From JBFLVT01 sp036804525 (GTDB taxonomy: Bacteria > Bacillota > Desulfotomaculia > Desulfotomaculales > JASEER01), in the NCBI GenBank assembly GCA_036804525.1, contig DAIRSE010000002.1:1-64000 (forward strand): a stretch of DNA of 64,000 bases, given 5' to 3'. This document shows, piece by piece, positions 57,640 to 64,000 of the stretch. The notes under the pieces were generated by a model, which did no database searches, was not told where the DNA came from, and was given only the letters and a program-made list of their open reading frames with translations. Each line of letters begins with the position of its first letter. Position 1 is the first letter of the stretch. The position numbers and the translations under genes are program-made.

Positions 57640-58147
57640 CACCATCCTCACGAGTTTCCTCAGCCCTGTAACTCTCTATCAAAGGCGCCACTTCTTCAAC
57701 CGTCATGTACCCGTGTACGTCCTCGTTGACAGTCAGTACGGGCGCCAGGCTGCAGGCTCCGATGCAGCGCGTCGCGCGCAGGGTGAAAAGCTTGTCTTCC
57801 GTGGCTTCATCCTCGTTAATCCCCAGCACTTCCTTAAAGCGGTCAAGGACGTCCTGCGCCCCCTTGACGTAGCAAGCCGTCCCCAGGCAGACGCTGCAGG
57901 TGTACTTCCCCCGCGGTGCGGTGACAAACCCCGAATAGAAAGTGGCGACGCCGTGGACGTGCCCGATGGGAAGACACATCCTGTCGGCGACGTAGATCTG
58001 CACGTCACGCGAAAGGTAGCCGAAGAGATCCTGCGCCTTCTGGAGTACCCTGATCAATCCGCCGGGTTTGTCCCTGTACTTTTCGATGATCTTGTCCAGG
58101 CTGCGGTAGCGTAGTTCGGAAGGAGAAAACTTGCCGCCGTCTGCCAT
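57575..58147 (-). CDS. NuoE/HndA-like 2Fe-2S subunit
   Basis: The 190-residue protein has the NuoE fold: helices with LIRVLQKAQDLFGYLS and VATFYSGF, then the four cysteines of a 2Fe-2S cluster (CSVCLGTAC around residue 83 and CIGACSLAP around 126). A hydrophilic C-terminal tail of about 25 residues overlaps the next gene. It starts the operon with GAAGGGTGG before the ATG. The electron acceptor is not encoded next to it. Confidence 0.9.
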   Translation of the reverse strand: MADGGKFSPSELRYRSLDKIIEKYRDKPGGLIRVLQKAQDLFGYLSRDVQIYVADRMCLPIGHVHGVATFYSGFVTAPRGKYTCSVCLGTACYVKGAQDVLDRFKEVLGINEDEATEDKLFTLRATRCIGACSLAPVLTVNEDVHGYMTVEEVAPLIESYRAEETREDGDEVAVQPERPRADQGAVPPSS

Positions 58148-58163
58148 AAAGCACCACCCTTCT

Positions 58164-59051
58164 TCATTGTTCCTGGAGCATGGCGCTTTTATGCGACAAG
58201 GCGGCAGGGTCAGTCAGGCGCGGGTAGGCCAGCCGCAGCCCACGTTTCCTGGTTTCGAGCCAGATCTCTTCGCGGATGGCCCGCTGGATTTCCCAGTATA
58301 TGCGGGGCTTGATCCTGGCGGTAATGGTATACTGCCCGCCCCGGCCGTTTTCGTCAATATCCGTGACCCCCAGGACGTGTGGCGGTTCAAGGACGTTCCC
58401 GGTTTCATCGCGCAAAAGATCCTCGCTGTAGCGCGCTCCTATGGTCCGGCAGACTTCTTCTAGGGCTTCGCGGACCCGCAGCGGGTCTTCCTCAAAAGGA
58501 AACGTGGCTGAGACGATGACGCGGAGTTCGCCGCGGTTGAAATTCCGGATGGTCTTAATCTCTGAATTGGCGATGTGGAACTTCTTGCCCGACCATTCCC
58601 TGATCGTCGTCAGGCGCAGGCCTACGTCCTCCACCGTTCCCGAGACCACGTCGTTGATGGTTACGTAGTCGCCCACGCGGAACTGATCCTCAAAGTGGAC
58701 CAGGAAGCCGGTGATGACGTCTTTGAGAAAGGTCTGCAGGCCCAATCCTACGACCAGACCGACGATGCCGGCCCCCGCCAGAATCGGACCGAGGTTGACC
58801 CGGGGGAAAAGGACCTGGAAGATCATGAGCCCGGCGACGATATAGACGGTGTAGCGGGTAAGGGAATACACGACGGCGGCCAGGGTTCGCATCCTGTCGG
58901 CGTCCCCCCGGGAAAGACCGTACGCCCTACCGATCAGCTTGCGGGAAACGAGTAAGCCAAGCCAGGCAGCCAGGATAATCACGATAACGGTGAAAGTGGA
59001 TCTGGCCGCCTCCGCAGGGTCAGTACCAAGGATGTTTTCGAGGCTCTCCAT
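58164..59051 (-). CDS. Small-conductance mechanosensitive channel (MscS)
   Basis: ATG at 59051 gives 295 residues. Three N-terminal helices (about 20-110) end in the pore helix with Gly-rich GPILAGAGIVGLVVGLGLQTF. The conserved cytoplasmic beta domain follows (DQFRVGDYVTINDVVSGTVEDVGLRLT) and then the C-terminal alpha/beta domain. It relieves osmotic pressure. It lies 16 bp upstream of the nuoE-like gene in the same direction. Confidence 0.92.
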   Translation of the reverse strand: MESLENILGTDPAEAARSTFTVIVIILAAWLGLLVSRKLIGRAYGLSRGDADRMRTLAAVVYSLTRYTVYIVAGLMIFQVLFPRVNLGPILAGAGIVGLVVGLGLQTFLKDVITGFLVHFEDQFRVGDYVTINDVVSGTVEDVGLRLTTIREWSGKKFHIANSEIKTIRNFNRGELRVIVSATFPFEEDPLRVREALEEVCRTIGARYSEDLLRDETGNVLEPPHVLGVTDIDENGRGGQYTITARIKPRIYWEIQRAIREEIWLETRKRGLRLAYPRLTDPAALSHKSAMLQEQ

Positions 59052-59184
59052 GCAACCACCCGTTCTTCCAGAACTTACCCTGCGCAAGCCCTGAGTATTT
59101 CAGAAATATTGACGGGATGACAACGTAACCATATAGTATGATGCGCGTCATGCCTACAGTCCATAAGCGAAAGGAGGAGAAACC

Positions 59185-59841
59185 TTGATCGTTGAGAAGG
59201 CTGTCAAGATGCCATTGCAGCTGAACGGATTGTTTAAATTCCTTATCGGGGCGGTTCTGGCCGTCATCCCGATCGTCAACCTGACCAGCTTGGGCTACTG
59301 CGCTGAAGTGATGGAGAGAAGCGCCAGGCGCGAAGCGGAACTCCCGTCCTGGAACAACCTGGGCGCAAAATTCATTAAAGGGCTGTCATGGAGCGCAATC
59401 GCCCTGGTTTACCTGCTCGTCCCCGCGGCCCTGGCTACTGTCGGCGGGCAGTGGAGCCAGATCACGGTGCAGACATCCACAGAAGGCATGAATCCCTTTG
59501 CCGTAGCCGCCTTGGGCGGAACGGCTTTGTGGGCGGCCGTGCTGGCTTTGATCCTTGGTTTCATCCTGCCTATGGGACTGGCTCATTACTCGGCAACGGG
59601 TGACCTTACGGCTCCCTTCAGACTCCCCACCGTGTTGAGATACATCGCCGGGAATTTCTCCAGTTACCTGCCGGCATACGCTTTAGCCATCCTCCTGTAT
59701 TACGTCGTTTCCTTATTCGGAAATATTCCCTCGGTAGGGCCTGTCCTGACGGTGCCGGGCTACTTCTACGCCACTGTCGTTCTCGCCGCCGTCTTCGGAA
59801 GCGTCTACCAGAGAGCAAGGATTGTGGAAAGCACAAGGTGA
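59185..59841 (+). CDS. DUF4013 membrane protein
   Basis: TTG at 59185 after AAAGGAGGAG gives 218 residues with about five membrane helices and the DUF4013 start (a first helix then LTSLGYCAEVMERSARRE, followed by LPSWNNLGAKFIKGL). Function unknown. A terminator at 59983-60012 lies about 140 bp after it. Confidence 0.8.
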   Translation: MIVEKAVKMPLQLNGLFKFLIGAVLAVIPIVNLTSLGYCAEVMERSARREAELPSWNNLGAKFIKGLSWSAIALVYLLVPAALATVGGQWSQITVQTSTEGMNPFAVAALGGTALWAAVLALILGFILPMGLAHYSATGDLTAPFRLPTVLRYIAGNFSSYLPAYALAILLYYVVSLFGNIPSVGPVLTVPGYFYATVVLAAVFGSVYQRARIVESTR

Positions 59842-59982
59842 TTGGTGTTCTTCAGGCCCCAAGCGGTCGTGATAAGACGCAGGGAGGTGAAACGGAGCGT
59901 ATACAACAACCGCTGGCCTTCATACGGAGCCGGGGTGTCGTCTCCGTCACCCGCATTACTATGCGGGCGTTCAATTACCTTG

Positions 59983-60012
59983 AACGGGAGCCTTGCGGCT
60001 CCCGTTGTTTTC
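59983..60012 (+). terminator. Terminator after the DUF4013 gene
   Basis: CGGGAGCC-TTGC-GGCTCCCG followed by TTGTTTTC. A second hairpin CCCGCAT-TACT-ATGCGGG lies about 15 nt before it. Confidence 0.75.
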
Positions 60013-60045
60013 ACGCAACTTTCCTTTCGCCGGGAGGTGCCGGGT

Positions 60046-60606
60046 TTGGGCTTCCAGGAATGGACACTCGTGTCACACCGAACGGTTTTCCATGAGCGTT
60101 ACGTGCGTGTGGTGAAGGACGTGTTGCGCTTTCAGGACCGGAAAACGGACTTCGTCTACCTTGCCGACGACTTCCCGGGCACAGCGGCGACTCTCGCCGT
60201 AACCGGTGACGGGAAGGTCGTGCTCGTCGAACAGTACCGCTACCCCATTGGACGCTACATCCTCAACCTTCCCGGAGGCATCCTCGAACCGGGCGAGTCT
60301 CCCGTCCAGGGTGCGGCCAGAGAACTTCGGGAAGAAACGGGTTATACGGCTTCAACGCTGGTACCGCTCGGATCTTTTTTCCCGCTCCCCGGCATGCACA
60401 GCCGCCGGGCGCACATCTTCTTCGCGACGGGCCTTACCCCGGGAAAACCCGATAGGGAAAACAGCGAAGACATCAGGGTCGTGACCCGGTCGTTCCGGGA
60501 AATCGTTACTGATTTGGCGACAGGAACTCCCGACGGCGAGGTGGTCTACGCCGTCTTTACGGCCTGGGCCAAGGGCCTGCTTCGAGACGGCTGGGACAGC
60601 CGCTGA
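60046..60606 (+). CDS. ADP-ribose pyrophosphatase-type NUDIX hydrolase
   Basis: TTG at 60046 follows GGGAGGTG and gives 186 residues; longer frames would include the terminator. The NUDIX box (GGILEPGESPVQGAARELRE, then ETGY) and the downstream P residue spacing (FPLPGMHSRRAHIF) fit the ADPRase/YffH group. It hydrolyses ADP-ribose or related sugar nucleotides. Confidence 0.88.
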   Translation: MGFQEWTLVSHRTVFHERYVRVVKDVLRFQDRKTDFVYLADDFPGTAATLAVTGDGKVVLVEQYRYPIGRYILNLPGGILEPGESPVQGAARELREETGYTASTLVPLGSFFPLPGMHSRRAHIFFATGLTPGKPDRENSEDIRVVTRSFREIVTDLATGTPDGEVVYAVFTAWAKGLLRDGWDSR

Positions 60607-60725
60607 ACAGCGGCCATCTGCGTCGAAACGTGTCGGCGCATAGGGAAAAACCGCGATTGAAAAAGATTTGTTTTTGTTTCTTGCGGGTTTATACTAGAAA
60701 TAACCAGAAGCAGCGTTCTTGGCTG

Positions 60726-60760
60726 AAACCTCTCAGGAACTCCGGTTCGAGAGGTTTTTT
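60726..60760 (+). terminator. Attenuator-like terminator ahead of the PAS kinase
   Basis: AACCTCTC and GAGAGGTT form a stem followed by TTTTTTGTTGG, ending about 20 bp before the GTG at 60781. A -10-like TATACT lies about 35 bp upstream of the hairpin, so the terminator is probably in the leader of the kinase gene. It could be a small attenuator, or the end of an unrelated short transcript. Confidence 0.55.
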
Positions 60761-60780
60761 GTTGGCAGGGAGGTGATCGC

Positions 60781-61977
60781 GTGGCAAAAAGTACGTGGGG
60801 AAACGTACAGCAGGTAAGACTGACCTGGGACCAGGGTGATGCTCCGCATTGCTCCACCGGTCACCCCTTGTCCCTATACGCCGACAACGGCAGCAGTGAA
60901 GGTGCGAGCCCTTTGTCGCCCATGCTTAACGTTTTGAATTTGAAGAGCCTTCTTGATACGATGGCCCAGGCAGTTCTGGCCCTTGACCGCAGCTGCCGCG
61001 TTTTTGCCTGGAATCCGGCCTGCGAAAAACTTTTCGGAATCCCCAAGCGCAGCGCCCTGCACCGGGATGTCCGGACGTTGCTCCCGGACGGACCCCTCCT
61101 CCGGCAGGTTCTCGACGCCGCGACTGAGGGCCGGGAAGCCTCCAACCTGGAGCTGCCGTTCAACACTGAGGGTATCACAAAGGTCTTCTTTCTCGATGCC
61201 AGGCGCCTGCAAGACCGTTGCGGGCGGCAGAGCGGAGCCCTCTGCGTCATTACCGACGTAACGCGCATGCGTGAGCAAGAAAGACAGCTGCGCCGTTACG
61301 AACAGGTCCTTCTGGCGGGAAAGATCATCGCCGGGTTCGCCCATGAGGTAAGAAATCCCCTGACAGCCATCCGGGGATTTGCTCAGATGCTCCTCGAAGG
61401 ATCGGCAAGACGGAACCCGCCTGAGTACTACCTGGAGCTGATCATCAGAGAAGCGGACCATGTCAATGAGCTGATCCGCGGTTTCATCAGCCTCGGCCAC
61501 GATCAGCCTAAGGAGCGGGAAACGGTAGAGGTGGGAGAACTGGTATCCGGGACGGTGCGCCTGATACAAGGATACGCACTGAGCAACGGGATCAACGTCG
61601 AGGTCGTTCCCGCGCCTTCGCCCGCACACGTTCACGTCCACAAGGAACAGGTGAAGCAGGTGCTTCTGGACCTGCTCAAAAACGTCATGGAAGCCGGCGC
61701 CCCGGGTGGGCCGATCAGCATCCGCACCGACGTTACGGAGAAAACCGTGTTGATTACGGTAACAAGCAGCAGTGCGGACATCCATCCGGAAGAACTTAAC
61801 CAGGTTCTCAATAACATCGTGACCGATCGAGGGGGCGGGCTGGGCCTGCCCGTCAGCAGAAGCATCCTGGAACGTCATGGCGGAGACATCCAGGTCAAGA
61901 GCCTGCCCGAAGGCGGAACGGTCGCCACCGTGATTCTTCCTGTTGCCCAAACTCCTGTTCCCTCAAAAAATCTTTGA
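60781..61977 (+). CDS. PAS-domain histidine kinase, sporulation-kinase-like
   Basis: GTG at 60781 after GGGAGGTGA gives 398 residues. No membrane helix is seen. A PAS domain (about 55-165; LDTMAQAVLALDRSCRVFAW) precedes HisKA with GFAHEVRNPLTAIRGF (His near 190) and a HATPase_c. The N-box is present (DLLKNVMEAG) and the G2 box GGGLGL is present. Where the G1 box (DxGxG) should be, the sequence is TVTSSSADIHPEEL, so the canonical ATP-lid Asp is missing. The design resembles soluble sporulation kinases of Firmicutes. Confidence 0.85.
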   Translation: MAKSTWGNVQQVRLTWDQGDAPHCSTGHPLSLYADNGSSEGASPLSPMLNVLNLKSLLDTMAQAVLALDRSCRVFAWNPACEKLFGIPKRSALHRDVRTLLPDGPLLRQVLDAATEGREASNLELPFNTEGITKVFFLDARRLQDRCGRQSGALCVITDVTRMREQERQLRRYEQVLLAGKIIAGFAHEVRNPLTAIRGFAQMLLEGSARRNPPEYYLELIIREADHVNELIRGFISLGHDQPKERETVEVGELVSGTVRLIQGYALSNGINVEVVPAPSPAHVHVHKEQVKQVLLDLLKNVMEAGAPGGPISIRTDVTEKTVLITVTSSSADIHPEELNQVLNNIVTDRGGGLGLPVSRSILERHGGDIQVKSLPEGGTVATVILPVAQTPVPSKNL

Positions 61978-61986
61978 CACTCCATC

Positions 61987-62015
61987 TTGCAGGATAATGC
62001 AAGACTGGATATAAT
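61987..62015 (+). promoter_or_regulatory. Promoter of the Mn2+ riboswitch-exporter unit
   Basis: TTGCAG (61987-61992), a 17-bp spacer and a consensus TATAAT (62010-62015). Confidence 0.75.
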
Positions 62016-62045
62016 ACGACCGATAACAGCATATTACAGTAATGC

Positions 62046-62178
62046 CAACAGGGGAGTAGCTAGCCCTTAATGGGAGACGAAATCAACATACTGGCCGAAC
62101 GGCCTGGTTTCGTCGTCGCCTTCCGGTTGATTAGTGAGACCTTTGGTACGCTTATCAGTGTGCCAAGGTCTTTTTTTA
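62046..62178 (+). ncRNA. Mn2+ riboswitch (yybP-ykoY) with terminator
   Basis: The family landmarks are present: AGGGGAGTAGC at the 5' side, ATCAACATACTGGCC, and later TTAGTGAGACCTTTGG whose complement CCAAGGTC is followed by TTTTTTT. The AGACCTTTGG/CCAAGGTC stem is both the closing helix partner and part of the terminator. Mn2+ binding prevents termination, giving expression of the exporter gene at 62207. Confidence 0.93.
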
Positions 62179-62206
62179 TGGTCCTAAATAAGGAAAGGGG
62201 ATTTGC

Positions 62207-62908
62207 ATGACTGCCTTCCTGGCCGCCGTTATTTTTGTTGTCCTCGCCGAGATGGGGGACAAGACCCAACTCCTCGCCATGGCGCTTGCCGCGCGTTACA
62301 AAATAGCTACTGTAATGGCCGGAGTGCTTGTTGCCACACTTGCCAACCACCTGCTGGCGGTGGCGGTCGGACACTATCTTGCTACGGTAATTCCGGCAGT
62401 GGTGGTGCAAACCATCGCTGCCATATCTTTCATACTGTTCGGCATCTGGACCCTCCACGGTGACAAGCTGGAAAACAATGAAGACACAAATCCCCGCCTC
62501 AGTCCTTTCTGGGTGGTAACCAGCGCTTTTTTCCTTGCCGAGATGGGAGACAAGACGCAACTGGCTACGGTTAGTCTTGCCGCCAAGTACCAAACGATAC
62601 TCCCTGTCTGGCTTGGCACAACGTCCGGAATGCTGATCGCTGACGCAATCGGTATAGCCTTTGGGCTGATCCTTGGCCGGGCGATCCCCGAACGCGCAGT
62701 CAAATTTGTCGCTGCGGGAGTGTTCATGTTTGTCGGTTTCCTGAGCCTGGTTCAGGCACTGCCGCCAGAAGGGTTCCGTATGCCTATCCTGGTGCTGGCA
62801 GCCATGGCTATCCTTATCTCTTTCTACCTCTTTGCCATTCACAGTACGGCTAAGGCTGATGATGGCTCAAAACAAGACCGTTCTGTCTCAAATAATGGCA
62901 ATAGCTAA
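62207..62908 (+). CDS. GDT1/UPF0016-family Mn2+ exporter
   Basis: The 233-residue protein has six membrane helices in two homologous halves, each with the signature ExGDKTQ: VVLAEMGDKTQLLAMAL (about residue 15) and FLAEMGDKTQLATVSL (about 110). Family members (MneA, GDT1, TMEM165) transport Mn2+ or Ca2+. The preceding Mn2+ riboswitch supports manganese efflux. GGAAAGGGG precedes the ATG. Confidence 0.93.
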   Translation: MTAFLAAVIFVVLAEMGDKTQLLAMALAARYKIATVMAGVLVATLANHLLAVAVGHYLATVIPAVVVQTIAAISFILFGIWTLHGDKLENNEDTNPRLSPFWVVTSAFFLAEMGDKTQLATVSLAAKYQTILPVWLGTTSGMLIADAIGIAFGLILGRAIPERAVKFVAAGVFMFVGFLSLVQALPPEGFRMPILVLAAMAILISFYLFAIHSTAKADDGSKQDRSVSNNGNS

Positions 62909-63006
62909 GATTTTGGCAAATCTTGCGGCCAGGTTTTCTCAGCATAAACCTCCGATCAAGTTGAAACCTAATTTTGAGACGCGAAATGGTTCTTGGAGGG
63001 GATAAC

Positions 63007-63195
63007 TTGGAAGACAAGCGGCTTGATGCTCGTGGAATGAGCACAGTCCAGGGTTACACCTTGCAGGGCAGCTTTGATTCGAACGTGGTTGCCGGCGCCC
63101 TTCCCTTGTACGGGATTGAGGAACCCGTCTACCCTCTCGGGTCTGCCAATGATGCTGTACGCTGGGGACCTCGCTTCACCATCCGCACGTCTTAG
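63007..63195 (+). CDS. Small protein of unknown function
   Basis: TTG at 63007 follows TGGAGGGG and gives 62 residues without membrane helix. The middle is Gly/Ser-rich (TVQGYTLQGSFDSNVVAG), followed by EEPVYPLGSANDAVRWGP. No family recognised. The ribosome site is the main support. Confidence 0.5.
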   Translation: MEDKRLDARGMSTVQGYTLQGSFDSNVVAGALPLYGIEEPVYPLGSANDAVRWGPRFTIRTS

Positions 63196-63209
63196 AGGCC
63201 GTTGAAAAG

Positions 63210-63330
63210 CTACGCCAGCCCTATTTAGCGCTAAGCGTTAGGCATTAGGCATTAGGATTCAAGGTTCGGATTCGGCAAAGCCGAATCCGTTCAACGACCT
63301 CCTGCAGCCTATTGCTTAGCGCTTACAGCC
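63210..63330. repeat. Heptamer-repeat block with GGATTCGG hairpin
   Basis: AGCGCTAAGCGTTAGGCATT, a hairpin GGATTCGGC-AAA-GCCGAATCC at 63267-63287 and TTGCTTAGCGCTTACAGCC occur in order. The hairpin may terminate the preceding gene. Same family as 32173, 34205 and 44560. Confidence 0.6.
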
Positions 63331-63438
63331 ATTAGGTCTTCCTTGCCATGCTTGCTTCTGAACGGCCTCGTCAACTGGCCCTTCCTACCCCCACAAAACT
63401 GACAAAGTTTACGAATAATCTGGTGACAGGCGGTCGTG

Positions 63439-64000
63439 GTGAACGATAAAGGAATGGAGGCACTCAGACAAGAATACTTCTCATGGTCCTTGCAAGAGAA
63501 GGCATGCAAGGCCAAGGAGCGAGGCTTTTTGTATGCTTTAAACCAAGCTCAAATCGAGAGCCTCCTGAGCCAAGCCCGGCAAGGTCACGACCAAGCGCGG
63601 AACGATTTGATCGCCGGGTTAAGGCCTTTTGTCCACCGGGTTTGCTCACGACGCTGCGGCCGTTTCCTAAGCTGGGAAAACGACGACGAGCTCGGCATCG
63701 GCCTTTTAGCCCTTAACGAAGCCATAGACGCCTATTCACCCGATTACGGCGGTTCATTCATGTCTTTTGCCGTGAAGGTTATCGACCGCCGGCTGATTGA
63801 TTACCTTCGCCGGCAAGGAAACCATGCACCGATACACCTGTCGACCTTGGAAGCTGAAGCTGAGCAGCTTGCCGCACCCGAACCGGAGGAAAACCTCGAC
63901 CTCTCCCTGGCAGTCGAACAATTCACGCAGGAGTTAGCCGAGTTTAAGATATCGCCGGCGGACCTCGTCAAGTCGTCCCCCAAACACCGGGATACGCGGC
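63439..64000 (+). CDS. sigI: RNA polymerase sigma-I factor, partial at window end
   Basis: An open frame from GTG 63439 continues past the window end (187 codons seen). The product has the SigI pattern: SLLSQARQGHDQARNDLIAG, the region-2 segment ELGIGLLALNEAIDAYSPDY with FMSFAVKVIDRRLIDYLRRQ, and the SigI-specific linker ELAEFKISPADLVKSSPKHR. SigI responds to heat or envelope stress, or polysaccharide signals when paired with RsgI. An rsgI gene may follow outside the window. Upstream AGGCGG is a modest ribosome site. Confidence 0.88.
   Translation, partial: MNDKGMEALRQEYFSWSLQEKACKAKERGFLYALNQAQIESLLSQARQGHDQARNDLIAGLRPFVHRVCSRRCGRFLSWENDDELGIGLLALNEAIDAYSPDYGGSFMSFAVKVIDRRLIDYLRRQGNHAPIHLSTLEAEAEQLAAPEPEENLDLSLAVEQFTQELAEFKISPADLVKSSPKHRDTR

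Noticed and set aside
59842..60045. Upstream extension of the NUDIX gene
   Set aside because: It would include two terminator hairpins; the TTG at 60046 has a proper ribosome site.
1..64000. CRISPR arrays, rRNA genes, prophage
   Set aside because: No regularly spaced identical repeats, no rRNA sequence and no phage structural genes were seen.

Overview
The window reads as chromosomal DNA of a Gram-positive, spore-forming sulfate reducer of the Desulfotomaculum/Peptococcaceae type. The main reason is a complete dissimilatory APS-reductase electron-transfer locus in the arrangement typical of that group: aprB-aprA-qmoA-qmoB followed by soluble hdrC-hdrB in place of the membrane subunit QmoC. 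SigI, PerR, T-box, c-di-AMP and Mn2+ riboswitches, strong Shine-Dalgarno sequences and many TTG/GTG starts also fit a clostridial Firmicute. The species cannot be named from the sequence alone.

Layout. 0-7 kb: a TauE/SafE permease with a TIGR02186-type membrane-anchored partner, two universal stress proteins, and an operon of CBS protein, sensor kinase, stand-alone receiver and a second TIGR02186-type protein. Both transcription units have good sigma-54 promoter matches, and an NtrC-type sigma-54 activator lies at 15.1 kb. 7-14.5 kb: two homologous modules of long TauE-like permease plus small membrane-anchored partner face each other. Between them is a c-di-AMP riboswitch whose KtrAB potassium-transporter genes have collapsed by deletion. 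CBS, HTH and DUF2292-type small genes follow. Four terminators here carry the same conserved 5' hairpin, which is the best candidate for an undescribed RNA regulator. 16.4-26.5 kb: the apr/qmo/hdr locus plus a second AprA-like/AprB-like pair, all on the minus strand. 27-33.6 kb: a YlbF-family gene, lgt and a molybdenum-cofactor cluster (mogA, MOSC, moaC, moeA-PBP fusion, moeA). 33.7-40.5 kb: a Spy-like periplasmic protein with a PhoB-type direct repeat in its promoter, an OmpR/PhoR-type two-component system, an ABC exporter and single-TM proteins.

41-43.6 kb: DAHP synthase and an unusually ordered prephenate dehydratase-ACT-chorismate mutase, behind a T-box leader with a duplicated antiterminator/terminator. 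44-46.5 kb: an almost gene-free stretch holding two related large structured RNAs in tandem, each with its own promoter and terminator. 46.5-59 kb: zinc-ribbon and CBS proteins, perR-peroxiredoxin, a thioesterase, an IS256 remnant, a NUDIX enzyme, a DUF4268 protein, a broken nuclease gene, tRNA-Leu(UAA), a CDF transporter, ArsR, a DsrE-like protein, NuoE/NuoF-like subunits and MscS. 59-64 kb: DUF4013, an ADP-ribose pyrophosphatase-type NUDIX enzyme, a PAS kinase, a Mn2+ riboswitch with a GDT1-type exporter, and the start of sigI.

Functionally the window centres on sulfate respiration: APS reduction, its electron-transfer complex, several TauE-type permeases that could move sulfate, sulfite or related anions, and redox or energy sensing by CBS, two-component and Usp proteins. 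Dispersed palindromes and short heptamer repeats occupy many intergenic gaps.
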